A DNA stretch of 64,000 bases from Megaustenia siamemsis. Its lineage: Eukaryota; Mollusca; Gastropoda; Stylommatophora; Ariophantidae. Both the position numbers and the translations under genes were made by a program. The notes beneath the pieces were generated by a model. That model saw only the letters and a program-made list of their open reading frames with translations, was not told the DNA's origin and ran no database searches. The DNA lies in assembly GCA_032433765.1 (NCBI GenBank), contig JAVIAB010000157.1, forward strand, positions 62,001 to 126,000. Reading direction: 5' to 3'. Positions within the stretch are counted from its first letter, which is position 1. Each line of letters opens with the position of its first letter. Below, piece by piece: positions 40,314 through 50,812 of the stretch.

Positions 40314-40314
<1 letters not shown>

Positions 40315-40350
<36 letters not shown>

Positions 40351-40945
40351 GTTGACTAAACCATTCTCCTCTACTCTCTCTGTTCTGCTATTGACTAAAC
40401 TATTCCCTTTAACTCTCTATCTGTCTGTTCTGTTGTTGACTAAACCATTCTCTTCAACTCTCTCTCATTCTCTCTGTTCTGTTGTTGACTAAACCATTCT
40501 CTTCAACTCTCTCTCATTCTCTCTGTTCTGTTGTTGACTAAACCATTCTCTTCAACTCTCTCTCATTCTCTCTGTTCTGTTGTTGACTAACCATTCTCTT
40601 CAACTCTCTCTCATTCTCTCTGTTCTGTTGTTGACTAAACCATTCTCTTCAACTCTCTCTCATTCTCTCTGTTCTGTTGTTGACTAAACCATTCTCTTCA
40701 ACTCTCTCTCATTCTCTCTGTTCTGTTGTTGACTAAACCATTCTCTTCAACTCTCTCTCTGTTCTGTTGTTGACTAAACCATTCTCTGCAAATGTTTCTC
40801 TCTCTCTCTCTCTCTCTCTCTGTTCTGTTGTTGACTAAACCGATTCTCTTCAACTCTCTCTCTCTTCTGATGTTGACTAAACCATTCTCTTCAATTCTCT
40901 CTCTCTCTCTTCTGATGTTGACTAAACCATTTTCTTCGACTATCT
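40315..40945. repeat. (CT)n and 49-bp CT-rich minisatellite
   Basis: It opens with a (CT)n tract (about 40316-40347), then 49-bp units 'gttctgttgttgactaaacc' plus 'attctcttcaactctctctc'. About 12 copies. A second (CT)n run lies at 40798-40820. Confidence 0.93.
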
Positions 40946-41281
40946 ATCCGTTGTTCATATTTGCCTCCATCGTTTTATCTCTTTCCTGTTGTCACAACTT
41001 TTTTGTTGGATCAAATCCAAAGTTAGAGCAAAAGTTGGTAGCAGAAACGTTAACTTTCGGTCTTTAGAGCCATTGTAGTGGATGGTCAAGAGTTAACATA
41101 AAGAGAAATGTTAACATAAGACAAAAATTAACATAAAGACAAATGTTAACACAAAGACACGTGTTAAATAAAGACAAATGTTAACACAAAGACACGGGTT
41201 AAAATAAAGACAAATGTTAACATAATAACAAAGTCGTAGCGGAAAAGCTTAAATGTATTTCTTAAATAGAAAATCAAGACC
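40946..41281. other. Mostly unique stretch with a short AT-rich repeat
   Basis: 40946-41075 shows no recognisable feature. From 41080 to 41240 a degenerate repeat 'gttaacataaagacaaat' / 'acacaaagacacg' occurs about eight times. The LINE target-site copy begins at 41282. Confidence 0.6.
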
Positions 41282-41291
41282 AGACAATCAC

Positions 41292-41347
<56 letters not shown>

Positions 41348-41681
41348 GAGTGCCGTCTCCGCAACGAGGTTGGCTACTATGGATCGCCATTCCACTCTGT
41401 TTCTTGCTTTGATGGTGCTGGCTGTCATAGATTGACTTGTCCATCTTTTGATGTAACTCGTCCATGTTAGTCTTGGTCTACCTCTTTTACTTGTATTTTC
41501 CCTTCCAATATTACTTTAGTAGGCTGTTGTGTCTTTTAAAGTGCCCAAAAATTATTTGTCTTGTTTGAATTGTATTTAGTAGTTCTCTTTTCATTTTTAG
41601 CTGTTTTAAAACTTCATCGTTTGTTTTCTTTTCTTTCCATCCAATTCTACCTATTCTTCTATATATCCACATTTCAAAGCC
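41348..41681 (-). pseudogene. LINE RT C terminus, distal part
   Basis: Minus strand, with a few frame changes: 'FEMWIYRRIGRIGWKEKKTN', then 'VKRGRPRLTWTSYIKRWTSQ', 'KARNRVEWRSIVANL' up to the (GAT)n tail. The R-G-R-P-x-x-x-W block and the R-x-x-W-R-x-I-V ending are characteristic of the extreme C terminus of many LINE RT ORFs. The same sequence, without the SINE, is at 11700-12085. Confidence 0.8.
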
Positions 41682-41880
41682 GCGATAGCTCAGTGGTTAG
41701 TGAACTGGACTACAAAGGACAAGGGGTAGGGTTCGATCCCAACCGATGGCTTCCGGGTTCACCAGTCTTAAATGGGTACCGGATTTTTTTCTGGGAAAGT
41801 AAAGCGCAAGGGTAATACCGACCACATTACCCCAAAAATCATGTGCTGAAGGTTTTTAAAATGTATGGTCACTACACCAG
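41682..41880 (+). mobile_element. tRNA-derived SINE head and body, 3' end merging into satellite
   Basis: Pol III boxes: A box 'tagctcagtggttag' (41687-41701) and B box 'gggttcgatccc' (41729-41740). The head starts at 'gccgcgatagctcag', overlapping the end of the left TSD copy. The body has 'gggaaagtaaagcgcaagg' and 'taccgaccacattacccc', resembling metazoan SINE bodies I know from molluscs (from memory, to be checked). After about 41860 the tail 'atggtcactacaccagattc' is already a variant unit of the 41-bp satellite. Flanking 25-bp near-identical repeats (41657-41681 and 45685-45709, 3 mismatches) enclose SINE plus satellite as one unit. Confidence 0.75.
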
Positions 41881-44800
41881 ATTCCATTTACGCCACTTGG
41901 CGTGATGGTCACTAACACCATATTCTCTATACGTCACTTCGCGTGATGGCCACTACATCATATTCTCTATACGTCACTTCGCGTGATGGTCACTAACACC
42001 ATATTCCATTTACGCCACTTGGCGTGATGGTCACTAACATCATATTCTCTATACGCCACTTGGCGTGATGGTCACTAACACCATATTCCATTTACGCCAC
42101 TTGGCGTGATGGTCACTAACACCATATTCCTATACGTCACTTCGCGTGATGGTCACTACATCATATTCTCTATATGCCACTTGGCGTGATGGTCACTAAC
42201 ACCATATTCCATATACGTCACTTCGCGTGATGGTCACTAACACCATATTCCATTTACGCCACTTGGTGTGATGGTCACTAACACCATATTCCATTTACGC
42301 CACTTGGTGTGATGGTCACTAACACCATATTCCATTTACGCCACTTGGTGTGATGGTCACTAACACCATATTCCATTTACGCCACTTGGTGTGATGGCCA
42401 CTAACACCATATTCTCTATACGTCACTTCGCGTGATGGCCACTAACATCATATTCCATTTACGCCACTTGGCGTGATGGCCACTAACACCATATTCTCTA
42501 TACGTCACTTCGCGTGATGGTCACTAACACCATATTCTCTATACGTCAATTCGCGTGATGGTCACTAACATCATATTCTCTATACGTCACTTCGCGTGAT
42601 GGCCACTAACATCATATTCTCTATACGTCACTTCGCGTGATGGCCACTAACATCATATTCTCTATACGCCACTTCGCGTGATGGCCACTAACATCATATT
42701 CCATTTACGCCACTTGGCGTGATGGCCACTAACATCATATTCCATTTACGCCACTTGGCGTGATGGCCACTAACATCATATTCCATTTACGCCACTTGGC
42801 GTGATGGCCACTAACATCATATTCCATTTACGCCACTTGGCGTGATGGCCACTAACATCATATTCCATTTACGCCACTTGGCGTGATGGCCACTAAAATC
42901 ATATTCCATTTACGCCACTTGGCGTGATGGTCACTAACACCATATTCCATTTACGCCACTTGGTGTGATGGCCACTAACATCATATTCCATTTACGCCAC
43001 TTGGTGTGATGGTCACTAACACCATATTCCATTTACGCCACTTGGTGTGATGGCCACTAACATCATATTCCATTTACGCCACTTGGTGTGATGGTCACTA
43101 ACATCATATTCTCTATACGTCACTTGGCGTGATGGTCACTAACACCATATTCCATTTACGCCACTTGGTGTGATGGCCACTAAATCATATTCCATTTACG
43201 CCACTTGGTGTGATGGTCACTAACATCATATTCTCTATACGTCACTTGGCGTGATGGTCACTAACACCATATTCCATTTACGCCACTTGGTGTGATGGTC
43301 ACTAACATCATATTCTCTATACGTCACTTGGCGTGATGGTCACTAACACCATATTCTCTATACGCCACTTGGCGTGATGGTCACTAACATCATATTCTCT
43401 ATACGTCACTTGGCGTGATGGTCACTAACACCATATTCCATTTACGCCACTTGGTGTGATGGTCACTAACACCATATTCTCTATACGTCACTTGGCTTGA
43501 TGGTCACTAACATCATATTCTCTATACGCCACTTGGTGTGATGGTCACTAACACCATATTCTCTATACGCCACTTGGTGTGATGGTCACTAACACCATAT
43601 TCTCTATACGCCACTTGGTGTGATGGTCACTAACACCATATTCTCTATACGCCACTTGGTGTGATGGTCACTAACACCATATTCTCTATACGTCACTTCG
43701 CGTGATGGTCACTAACACCATATTCCATTTACGTCACTTCGCGTGATGGTCACTAACACCATATTCCATTTACGCCACTTGGTGTGATGGTTACTAACAC
43801 CATATTCCATTTACGCCACTTGGTGTGATGGTCACTAACACCATATTCCATTTACGCCACTTGGTGTGATGGTCACTAACACCATATTCTCTATACGTCA
43901 CTTCGCGTGATGGTCACTAACACCATATTCCATTTACGTCACTTCGCGTGATGGTCACTAACACCATATTCCATTTACGCCACTTGGTGTGATGGTCACT
44001 AACACCATATTCCATTTACGCCACTTGGTGTGATGGTCACTAACACCATATTCCATTTACGCCACTTGGTGTGATGGTCACTAACATCATATTCTCTATA
44101 CGTCACTTGGCGTGATGGCCACTAACATCATATTCCATTTACGTCACTTGGTGTGATGGCCACTAACACCATATTCCATTTACGCCACTTCGCGTGATGG
44201 TCACTAACACCATATTCCATTTACGTCACTTCGCGTGATGGCCACTAACACCATATTCCATTTACGTCACTTCGCGTGATGGCCACTAACACCATATTCC
44301 ATTTACGCACTTCGCGTGATGGTCACTAACACCATATTCCATTTACGCCACTTGGTGTGATGGTCACTAACATCATATTCTCTATACGCCACTTGGCGTG
44401 ATGGTCACTAACACCATATTCCATTTACGCCACTTGGCGTGATGGTCACTAACACCATATTCCATTTACGCCACTTGGCGTGATGGTCACTAACACCATA
44501 TTCCATTTACGCCACTTGGCGTGATGGTCACTAACACCATATTCCATTTACGCCACTTGGTGTGATGGTCACTAACACCATATTCCATTTACGCCACTTG
44601 GGTGATGGTCACTAACACCATATTCCATTTACGCCACTTGGTGTGATGGTCACTAACACCATATTCCATTTACGCCACTTGGTGTGATGGTCACTAACAC
44701 CATATTCCATTTACGCCACTTGGTGTGATGGTCACTAACACCATATTCCATTTACGCCACTTGGCGCGATGGTCACTAACACCATATTCCATTTACGCCA

Positions 44801-45667
44801 CTTGGTGTGATGGTCACTAACACCATATTCCATTTACGCCACTTGGTGTGATGGCCACTAACACCATATTCCATTTACGCACTTGGTGTGATGGTCACTA
44901 ACACCATATTCCATTTACGCCACTTGGTGTGATGGTCACTAACATCATATTCCATTTACGTCACTTGGCGTGATGGTCACTAACACCATATTCCATTTAC
45001 GCCACTTGGCGTGATGGTCACTAACACCATATTCCATTTACGCCACTTGGCGTGATGGTCACTAACACCATATTCCATTTACGCCACTTGGCGTGATGGT
45101 CACTAACACCATATTCCATTTACGCCACTTGGTGTGATGGTCACTAACACCAGATTCCATTTACGCCACTTGGTGTGATGGTCACTAACACCATATTCCA
45201 TTTACGCCACTTCGTGTGATGGTCACTAACACCATATTCCATTTACGCCACTTGGTGTGATGGTCAATAACACCACATTCCATTTACGCCACTTGGTGTG
45301 ATGGCCACTAACACCATATTCCATTTACGCCACTTGGTGTGATGGTCACTAACACCATATTCCATTTACGCCACTTGGCGTGATGGCCACTAACACCATA
45401 TTCCATTTACGCCACTTGGCGTGATGGTCACTAACACCATATTCTCTATACGCCACTTGGTGTGATGGTCACTAACACCATATTCCATTTACGCCACTTC
45501 GTGTGATGGTCACTAACACCATATTCCATTTACGCCACTTGGTGTGATGGTCACTAACACCATATTCCATTTACGCCACTTGGCGTGATGGCCACTAACA
45601 CATATTCCATTTACGCCACTTGGGTGTGATGGTCACTAACACCATATTCCATTTACGCCACTTGCGT
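41862..45667. repeat. 41-bp satellite array, about 93 copies, with internal dyad
   Basis: Period 41 bp: 'atggtcactaacaccatatt' then 'ccatttacgccacttggtgt' plus g. Each unit holds the near-palindrome ACGCCACTTGGCGT or the variants ACGCCACTTGGTGT and ACGTCACTTCGCGT, plus GTGATGGTCAC just after, so short stem-loops are possible. An alternative 'ctctatacg' replaces 'ccatttacg' in many units. The variants are mixed along the array. It ends at 'cacttgcgtgacgggggctc', which may be the original SINE 3' end. Confidence 0.95.
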
Positions 45668-45684
45668 GACGGGGGCTCTACCAC

Positions 45685-45907
45685 TTCTACTTATCCACAT
45701 GTCAAAGCCTTCAATTCTCTGTTGTGTTTTATTGTCTAATGTCCATGTTTCTGCACCATATAGGAATGTTGAGAAGATATAACATTTTGCTATTCTTAGT
45801 GTAGCCCTGGTGTTATTTGTTTTGATGTTAGTATGTTCTTCATGACATTAAAATTACTTTTTGCCATTCCTATTCTTTTGTTTATTTCAGTTGTACATTT
45901 TCCATCA
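45685..45907 (-). pseudogene. LINE RT C-terminal region, proximal part
   Basis: The minus strand gives 'CTTEINKRIGMAKSNFNVM' and 'KCYIFSTFLYGAETWTLDNK' with an intervening frame change. These match the conserved stretch after YLG in many LINE RTs (EI-x-x-RI-x-x-AK, then LYG-x-E-x-W). It is collinear with 41348-41681 once the SINE plus satellite is removed. Confidence 0.8.
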
Positions 45908-47361
45908 CTGGTTATAGTATGTCCAAGGTAGTTGTAGCTCTGAAACTGTCTCCAGGTCTATTCCATCACTGGTTATAGTATGTCCAAGGTAGTTGTAGTT
46001 CTGAACTGTCTCCAGGTCTATTCCATCACTGGTTATAGCATGTCCCAGGTAGTTGTAGCTCTGAACTGTCTCCAGGTCTATTCCATCACTGGTTATAGTA
46101 TGTCCAGGTAGTTGTAGCTCTGGACTGTCTCCAGGTCTATTCCATCAGGTTATAGTATGTCCAAGGTAGTTGTAGCTCTGAACTGTCTCCAGGTCTATCC
46201 CATCACTGGTTATAGTATGTCCAAGGTAGTTGTAGCTCTGAACTGTCTCCAGGTCTATCCCATCACTGGTTATAGTATGTCCAAGGTAGTTGTAGTTCTG
46301 AACTGTCTCCAGGTCTATTCCATCACTGGTTATAGTATGTCCAAGGTAGTTGTAGTCTGAACTGTCTCCAGGTCTATTCCATCACTGGTTATAGTATGTC
46401 CAAGGTAGTTGTAGCTCTGAACTGTCTCCAGGTCTATTCCATCACTGGTTATAGTATGTCCCAGGTAGTTGTAGCTCTGAACTGTCTCTAGGTCTATTCC
46501 ATCACTGGTTATAGTCTCCATCTATTCCATCACTGGTTATAGTATGTCCAAGGTAGTTGTAGTTCTGAACTGTCTCCAGGTCTATTCCATCACTGGTTAT
46601 AGTATGTCCAAGGTAGTTGTAGCTCTGAACTGTCTCCAGGTCTATTCCATCACTGGTTATAGTATGTCCAAGGTAGTTGTAGCTCTGAACTGTCTCAATG
46701 TCTATTCCATCACTGGTTATAGTATGTCCAAGGTAGTTGTAGCTCTGAACTGTCTCCAGGTCTATTCCATCACTGGTTATAGTATGTCCAAGGTAGTTGT
46801 AGTTCTGAACTGTCTCCAGGTCTATTCCATCACTGGTTATAGTATGTCCAAGGTAGTTGTAGTTCTGAACTGTCTCCAGGTCTATTCCATCACTGGTTAT
46901 AGTATGTCCAAGGTAGTTGTAGCTCTGAACTGTCTCCAGGTCTATTCCATCACTGGTTATAGTATGTCCAAGGTAGTTGTAGTTCTGAACTGTCTCCAGG
47001 TCTATTCCATCACTGGTTATAGTATGTCCAAGGTAGTTGTAGTTCTGAACTGTCTCCAGGTCTATTCCATCACTGGTTTATAGTATGTCCAAGGTAGTTG
47101 TAGCTCTGAACTGTCTCCAGGTCTATTCCATCACTGGTTATAGTATGTCCAAGGTAGTTGTAGCTCTGAACTGTCTCCAGGTCTATTCCATCACTGGTTA
47201 TAGTATGTCCAAGGTAGTTGTAGCTCTGAACTGTCTCCAGGTCTATTCCATCACTGGTTATAGTATGTCCAAGGTAGTTGTAGCTCTGAACTGTCTCCAG
47301 GTCTATTCCATCACTGGTTATAGTATGTCCAAGGTAGTTGTAGCTCTGAACTGTCTCCATG
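45908..47361 (-). repeat. 60-bp array derived from the RT YLG motif, about 24 copies
   Basis: Period 60 bp; on the minus strand each unit encodes exactly 20 residues, YNYLGHTITSDGIDLETVQS, and continues in frame into the next. YLG followed by I-T-x-D-G is a conserved motif of LINE RTs just downstream of the palm, and the flanking sequence on both sides is the rest of the same RT, so the array is an internal expansion of the element. Most units are identical except c/t at 'gtagctctg'/'gtagttctg'; a few have one-base indels. Plus-strand open frames (46157, 46544, 47085) are the other face of the repeat. Confidence 0.92.
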
Positions 47362-47446
47362 TCAATTCTTTGTCAATTCTTTAATTTTGATATCCACTTG
47401 TGGGTTTTAAGTATTTCCTTTGTTTATGATCATAGTTTTAGTCTTT
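47362..47446 (-). pseudogene. LINE RT fragment just before the YLG motif
   Basis: Minus strand: 'LKTKTMIINKGNT', stop, 'NPQVDIKIKELTKN'. A K-T-K-x-M-x-I segment about 25 residues before YLG is the usual arrangement in LINE RTs. The 5' end of the element is here, directly beside the right TSD copy (47447-47457). Confidence 0.7.
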
Positions 47447-47510
47447 AGACAATCACTACACATTCTTGATTGTCCAAACTAAATGAATCAATCATTATTT
47501 ACCTCTGCAG
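47447..47510 (+). promoter_or_regulatory. Intron end: branch region and 3' splice acceptor of the GPCR exon
   Basis: 'ttatttacctctgcag' ends in AG at 47509-47510, a good polypyrimidine acceptor; 'aactaaatg' near 47478-47486 is a plausible branch point. The LINE insertion ends at 47446, so these signals are preserved. Confidence 0.7.
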
Positions 47511-48485
47511 GCCTTCGGAAGCTGACGGGATGGTGTCCCTGGCTAAAGACATAGGCGACACTTACATTTGGGTGCTGTTTGCCCTCGGGGTTCCCGCCAA
47601 TATCCTGACCATCATCACTATCATCACCATGCAACCTGTGTGTCCTGGCACTCTCCTCGTCGCTATTCTGGCAGCCCTGGACTGCTCCTCGCTGATTGGA
47701 AAACTGACCGGACATCAGCTGGTCAGGAACAAGGTTCACATCGGCAACGTGGCCTGCAAGTTTGAGTTTATCTCCGTTGCCTTGCCCACGCTGGCCAACT
47801 GGCTCCTGGTTCTTCTCTGTGCGAGAGGTTCCTGGGCGTCTGCCATCCATCGAGGAGGCCGGCCTTCTTCACAATCAGGAACTGCTGGTTAGCCTGTCCG
47901 TTCTGGCTGCTTTTATCTTCACTTTGTTTGGTGGCATCTCCGTGCCGATGCGTGGAGCAGTCTTCACCGGCCTCAGGTGCGGTACTTACCACCACTACAC
48001 CTGGTTCTGGAAGAACATCTGGTACTGGATCAACGCCTCCTTGTATCTCTTCTTCCCTGTAGGTCTCATCATCCCGATGACGATCTGGATGGTTCGGACC
48101 CTTCATCTCCGGAACAAGAAGAGAGGAACTGGCAGCGAGAAAGATTTGGGGGGAGACAAGAGCACCGGCGAGACAGAGAAAGAGGTGGAAGAAAATGAGG
48201 GAGGTTTTACTTTAATGATCATTCTAGCAGTGGTGTTCTTCATTGTCCTCTGTCTTCCTGCCTGCATATTTTATCTGGCTCAGAGTAACAGTAGTGACGT
48301 CACCGTCCAGGCTCGGTGGACGCTCTTTGAGCAGGTTCAGTTTTTTCCTGGCAGACTCCACGCATGTCATCAACTTCTTTCTCTACGTCGCCTCGACTAC
48401 AGAGTTCAGATCTCAGGTCTTGACCCTGCTCCTGTGCAAGCCTTGCCGAAGCAGGAAGCGAACAGCAGTTCTGTCAGTGGCTTAA
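47511..48485 (+). CDS. Class A (rhodopsin-like) GPCR, probable terminal exon, three frame breaks
   Basis: Seven-transmembrane receptor at the plasma membrane, probably G-protein coupled; the ligand is unknown, though the style is like peptide or FMRFamide-type receptors of molluscs. TM1 'WVLFALGVPANILTIITI' has the conserved Asn; TM2 'LVAILAALD' the conserved Asp; Cys before TM3 (NVACKFEF); 'ERFLGVCHPS' replaces DRY at the TM3 end; TM4 'LLVSLSVLAAFIFTLFGGIS'; ECL2 Cys in 'GLRCGTYHHYTW'; TM5 'LYLFFPVGLIIPMTIWM'; a Lys/Glu-rich loop 3; TM6 'LAVVFFIVLCLPACI'; TM7 'INFFLYVASTTEFRSQV' in place of NPxxY. The frame changes near 47821, near 47878 and in a T6 run at 48349-48354; removing these shifts gives about 325 residues, normal for TM1 to tail. 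It starts at acceptor 47510 or at in-frame ATG 47530, which leaves a very short N terminus, so an upstream exon is likely. The shifts could be assembly errors or a young pseudogene. Confidence 0.85.
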
Positions 48486-48540
48486 AGTTGAGCAAACAAA
48501 AATCAAACTCTACAGGTCTCGACATCCAAAACTAAACAAA

Positions 48541-48546
48541 AATAAA
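48541..48546 (+). promoter_or_regulatory. Possible polyadenylation signal AATAAA
   Basis: AATAAA 56 bp after the GPCR stop codon. It lies in a 3' region (about 48488-48580) holding a two-copy direct repeat of about 47 bp, 'ctcgacatccaaaactaaac'. Confidence 0.45.
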
Positions 48547-48705
48547 ACTCTAGCAGTCTCGACATCCAAAACTAAACAAATATGACATCAACTTGTTTCA
48601 TTCATCGTTTCAGTTATAAACAATGTGAGCTTGGTATTGGTTGAAAGTGGCAAGAGTTGCCAGGCAAAAGTGGGACATGACAAGTCACGTGAGTCTCCAA
48701 GATGT

Positions 48706-50279
48706 GAAGGTCGATGGGACAGTAAATAGGGGAGTCAATGGGGCAGTAAATAAATAGTCGATGGGGCAGTAAATAGATAAGTCGATGGGGCAGTAAATAG
48801 AGAAGTCAATGGGGCAGTAAATAGAGAAGTCAATGGGGCAGTAAATAGAGAAGTCAATGGGGCAGTAAATAGATAAGTCGACGGGGCAGTAAATACAGAA
48901 GTCAATGGGGCAGTAAATAGAGAAGTCAATGGGCAGTAAATAGAGAAGTCAATGGGGCAGTAAATAGAGAAGTCAATGGGGCAGTAAATAGATAAGTCGA
49001 CGGGGCAGTAAATACAGAAGTCAATGGGGCAGTAAATAGAGAAGTCAATGGGGCAGTAAATAGAGAAGTCAATGGGGCAGTAAATAGAGAAGTCAATGGG
49101 GCAGTAAATAGAGAAGTCAATGGGGCAGTAAATAGAGAAGTCAATGGGGCAGTAAATAGAGAAGACGATGGGGCAGTAAATAGAGAAGACGATGGGGCAG
49201 TAAATAGAGAAGTCAGTGGGGCAGTAAATGAGAAGTCAAGGGACAGTAAATAGATAGGTCGATGGGGCAGTAAATAGATAGGTCGATGGGGCAGTAATAG
49301 ATAGGTCGATGGGGCAGTAAATAGATAGGTCGATGGGGCAGTAAATAGAGAAGACGATGGGCAGTAGATACAGAAGTCAATGGGGCAGTAAATAGATAGG
49401 TCGATGGGGCAGTAAATAGAGAAGTCAATGGGACAGTAAATAGATAGGTCGATGGGGCAGTAAATAGAGAAGTCGATGGGACAGTAAATAGAGAAGTCAA
49501 TGGGACAGTAAATAGATAGGTCGATGGGGCAGTAAATAGAGAAGTCAATGGGACAGTAAATAGAGAAGTCAATGGGGCAGTAAATAGAGAAGTCAATGGG
49601 GCAGTAAATAGAGAAGTCAATGGGGCAGTAAATAGAGAAGTCAATGGGCAGTAAATAGATAAGTCGATGGGGCAGTAAATAGAGAAGTCAATGGGGCAGT
49701 AAATAGAGAAGTCAATGGGGCAGTAAATAGAGAAGTCAATGGGGCAGTAAATAGATAAGTCGACGGGGCAGTAAATACAGAAGTCAATGGGGCAGTAAAT
49801 AGAGAAGTCAATGGGGCAGTAAATAGAGAAGTCAATGGGGCAGTAAATAGAGAAGTCAATGGGGCAGTAAATAGAGAAGTCAATGGGGCAGTAAATAGAG
49901 AAGTCAATGGGGCAGTAAATAGAGAAGTAAATAGAGAAGTCATGGGGCAGTAAATAGAGAGACGATGGGGCAGTAAATAGATAGGTCGATGGGGCAGTAA
50001 ATAGAGAAGTCGATGGGGCAGTAAATAGATAGGTCGATGGGGCAGTAAATAGATAGGTCGATGGGGCAGTAAATAGAGAAGGTCGATGGGGCAGTAAATA
50101 GATAGGTCGATGGGGCAGTAAATAGAGAAGACGATGGGGCAGTAAATAGAGAAGTCAATGGGACAGTAAATAGATAGGTCGATGGGGCAGTAAATAGAGA
50201 AGTCAATGGACAGTAAATAGATAGGTCGATGGGGCAGTAAATAGAGAAGTCGATGGGGTCGACAGTAAATAGAGAAGTC
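48706..50279. repeat. 24-bp minisatellite, about 65 copies
   Basis: Period 24 bp, 'gtcaatggggcagtaaatag' plus 'agaa' (variants agataagtcg, acagaagtc). Because 24 is a multiple of 3, the minus strand holds long octapeptide frames (TSLFTAPL repeated; up to 225 codons at 49641-50318). Indels of one base break the frames repeatedly and no start or promoter context is seen. Not called as a gene. Confidence 0.95.
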
Positions 50280-50606
50280 AGGGACGATGAACTCACGTAG
50301 CTGGTACGATAACTTCACAGGGTCAGGGAGAGGTTATGAAGAGGTCTGGAAATTGTGAAGCAGAGATCGATCAAATGTCAAGGAAAGGTCAGGTCAGGCA
50401 AAAGTGAATAAGAGAATAGTCAGTGTGTTGACTGAAGCTGTGAGGGGATTGTGGACACAAGTTTACAGAGAATCTTTCAGAATACCTTTGGCGATGAGAG
50501 GCCAATCATCAATATGGAGGACAACATCTTGTTATGTGAAAGAGATAGCATGAGAATATGAACAGTTTTAGGAAAGATGGAAGGGAGCAGCGACCACACC
50601 TAAAAT
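50280..50606. other. Unique stretch, nothing recognised
   Basis: About 330 bp without tandem structure, long open frame, splice consensus pair or mobile-element signature that I can identify. Confidence 0.5.
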
Positions 50607-50812
50607 GGAGACAGACTCTGAGGGCCAGACCTGAAACGTAGACAGACTCCGGGGCCAGACCTGAAACGTAGACAGACTCTGAGGGTCAAACATGAAACGT
50701 AGACAGACTCTGAGGGTCAGACGGAAACGTAGTCAGACTCTTAGGATCATACCGGAAACGTAGACAAACTCTGAGGGCCAGACTGGAAATGTAGGCAAAC
50801 TCTGAGGGCCGA
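50607..50812. repeat. 31-bp minisatellite, about 7 copies
   Basis: Units 'gaaacgtagacagactctga' plus 'gggccagacct', diverging to the right. Confidence 0.9.

Larger units (their letters stand above)
41293..47446 (-). mobile_element. Composite antisense LINE insertion with 11-bp TSD, containing nested repeats
   Basis: A 5'-truncated non-LTR element on the minus strand. 5' to 3' on that strand: RT thumb start (47446-47362, 'LKTKTMII.KGN'), a 60-bp array of the YLG motif (47361-45908), RT C-terminal region (45907-45690), an inserted SINE plus 41-bp satellite (45684-41682), the rest of the RT C terminus (41681-41348) and a (GAT)n 3' tail (41347-41293). The whole is flanked by 'agacaatcact' at 41282-41292 and 47447-47457, an 11-bp direct repeat read as the TSD. 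The right TSD copy is 53 bp before the first base of the GPCR exon, so the insertion lies in the intron next to the acceptor. Clade not resolved; the C-terminal layout is of the kind annotated as endonuclease-reverse transcriptase. Confidence 0.8.

Noticed and set aside
41680..41755. A functional tRNA gene at the second SINE head
   Set aside because: Same reasoning: tRNA-like head only, continuous with a SINE body inside TSD-like flanks.
47488..48106. Minus-strand ORFs opposite the GPCR
   Set aside because: The plus strand shows all seven helices and a splice acceptor; the opposite frames have no domain.
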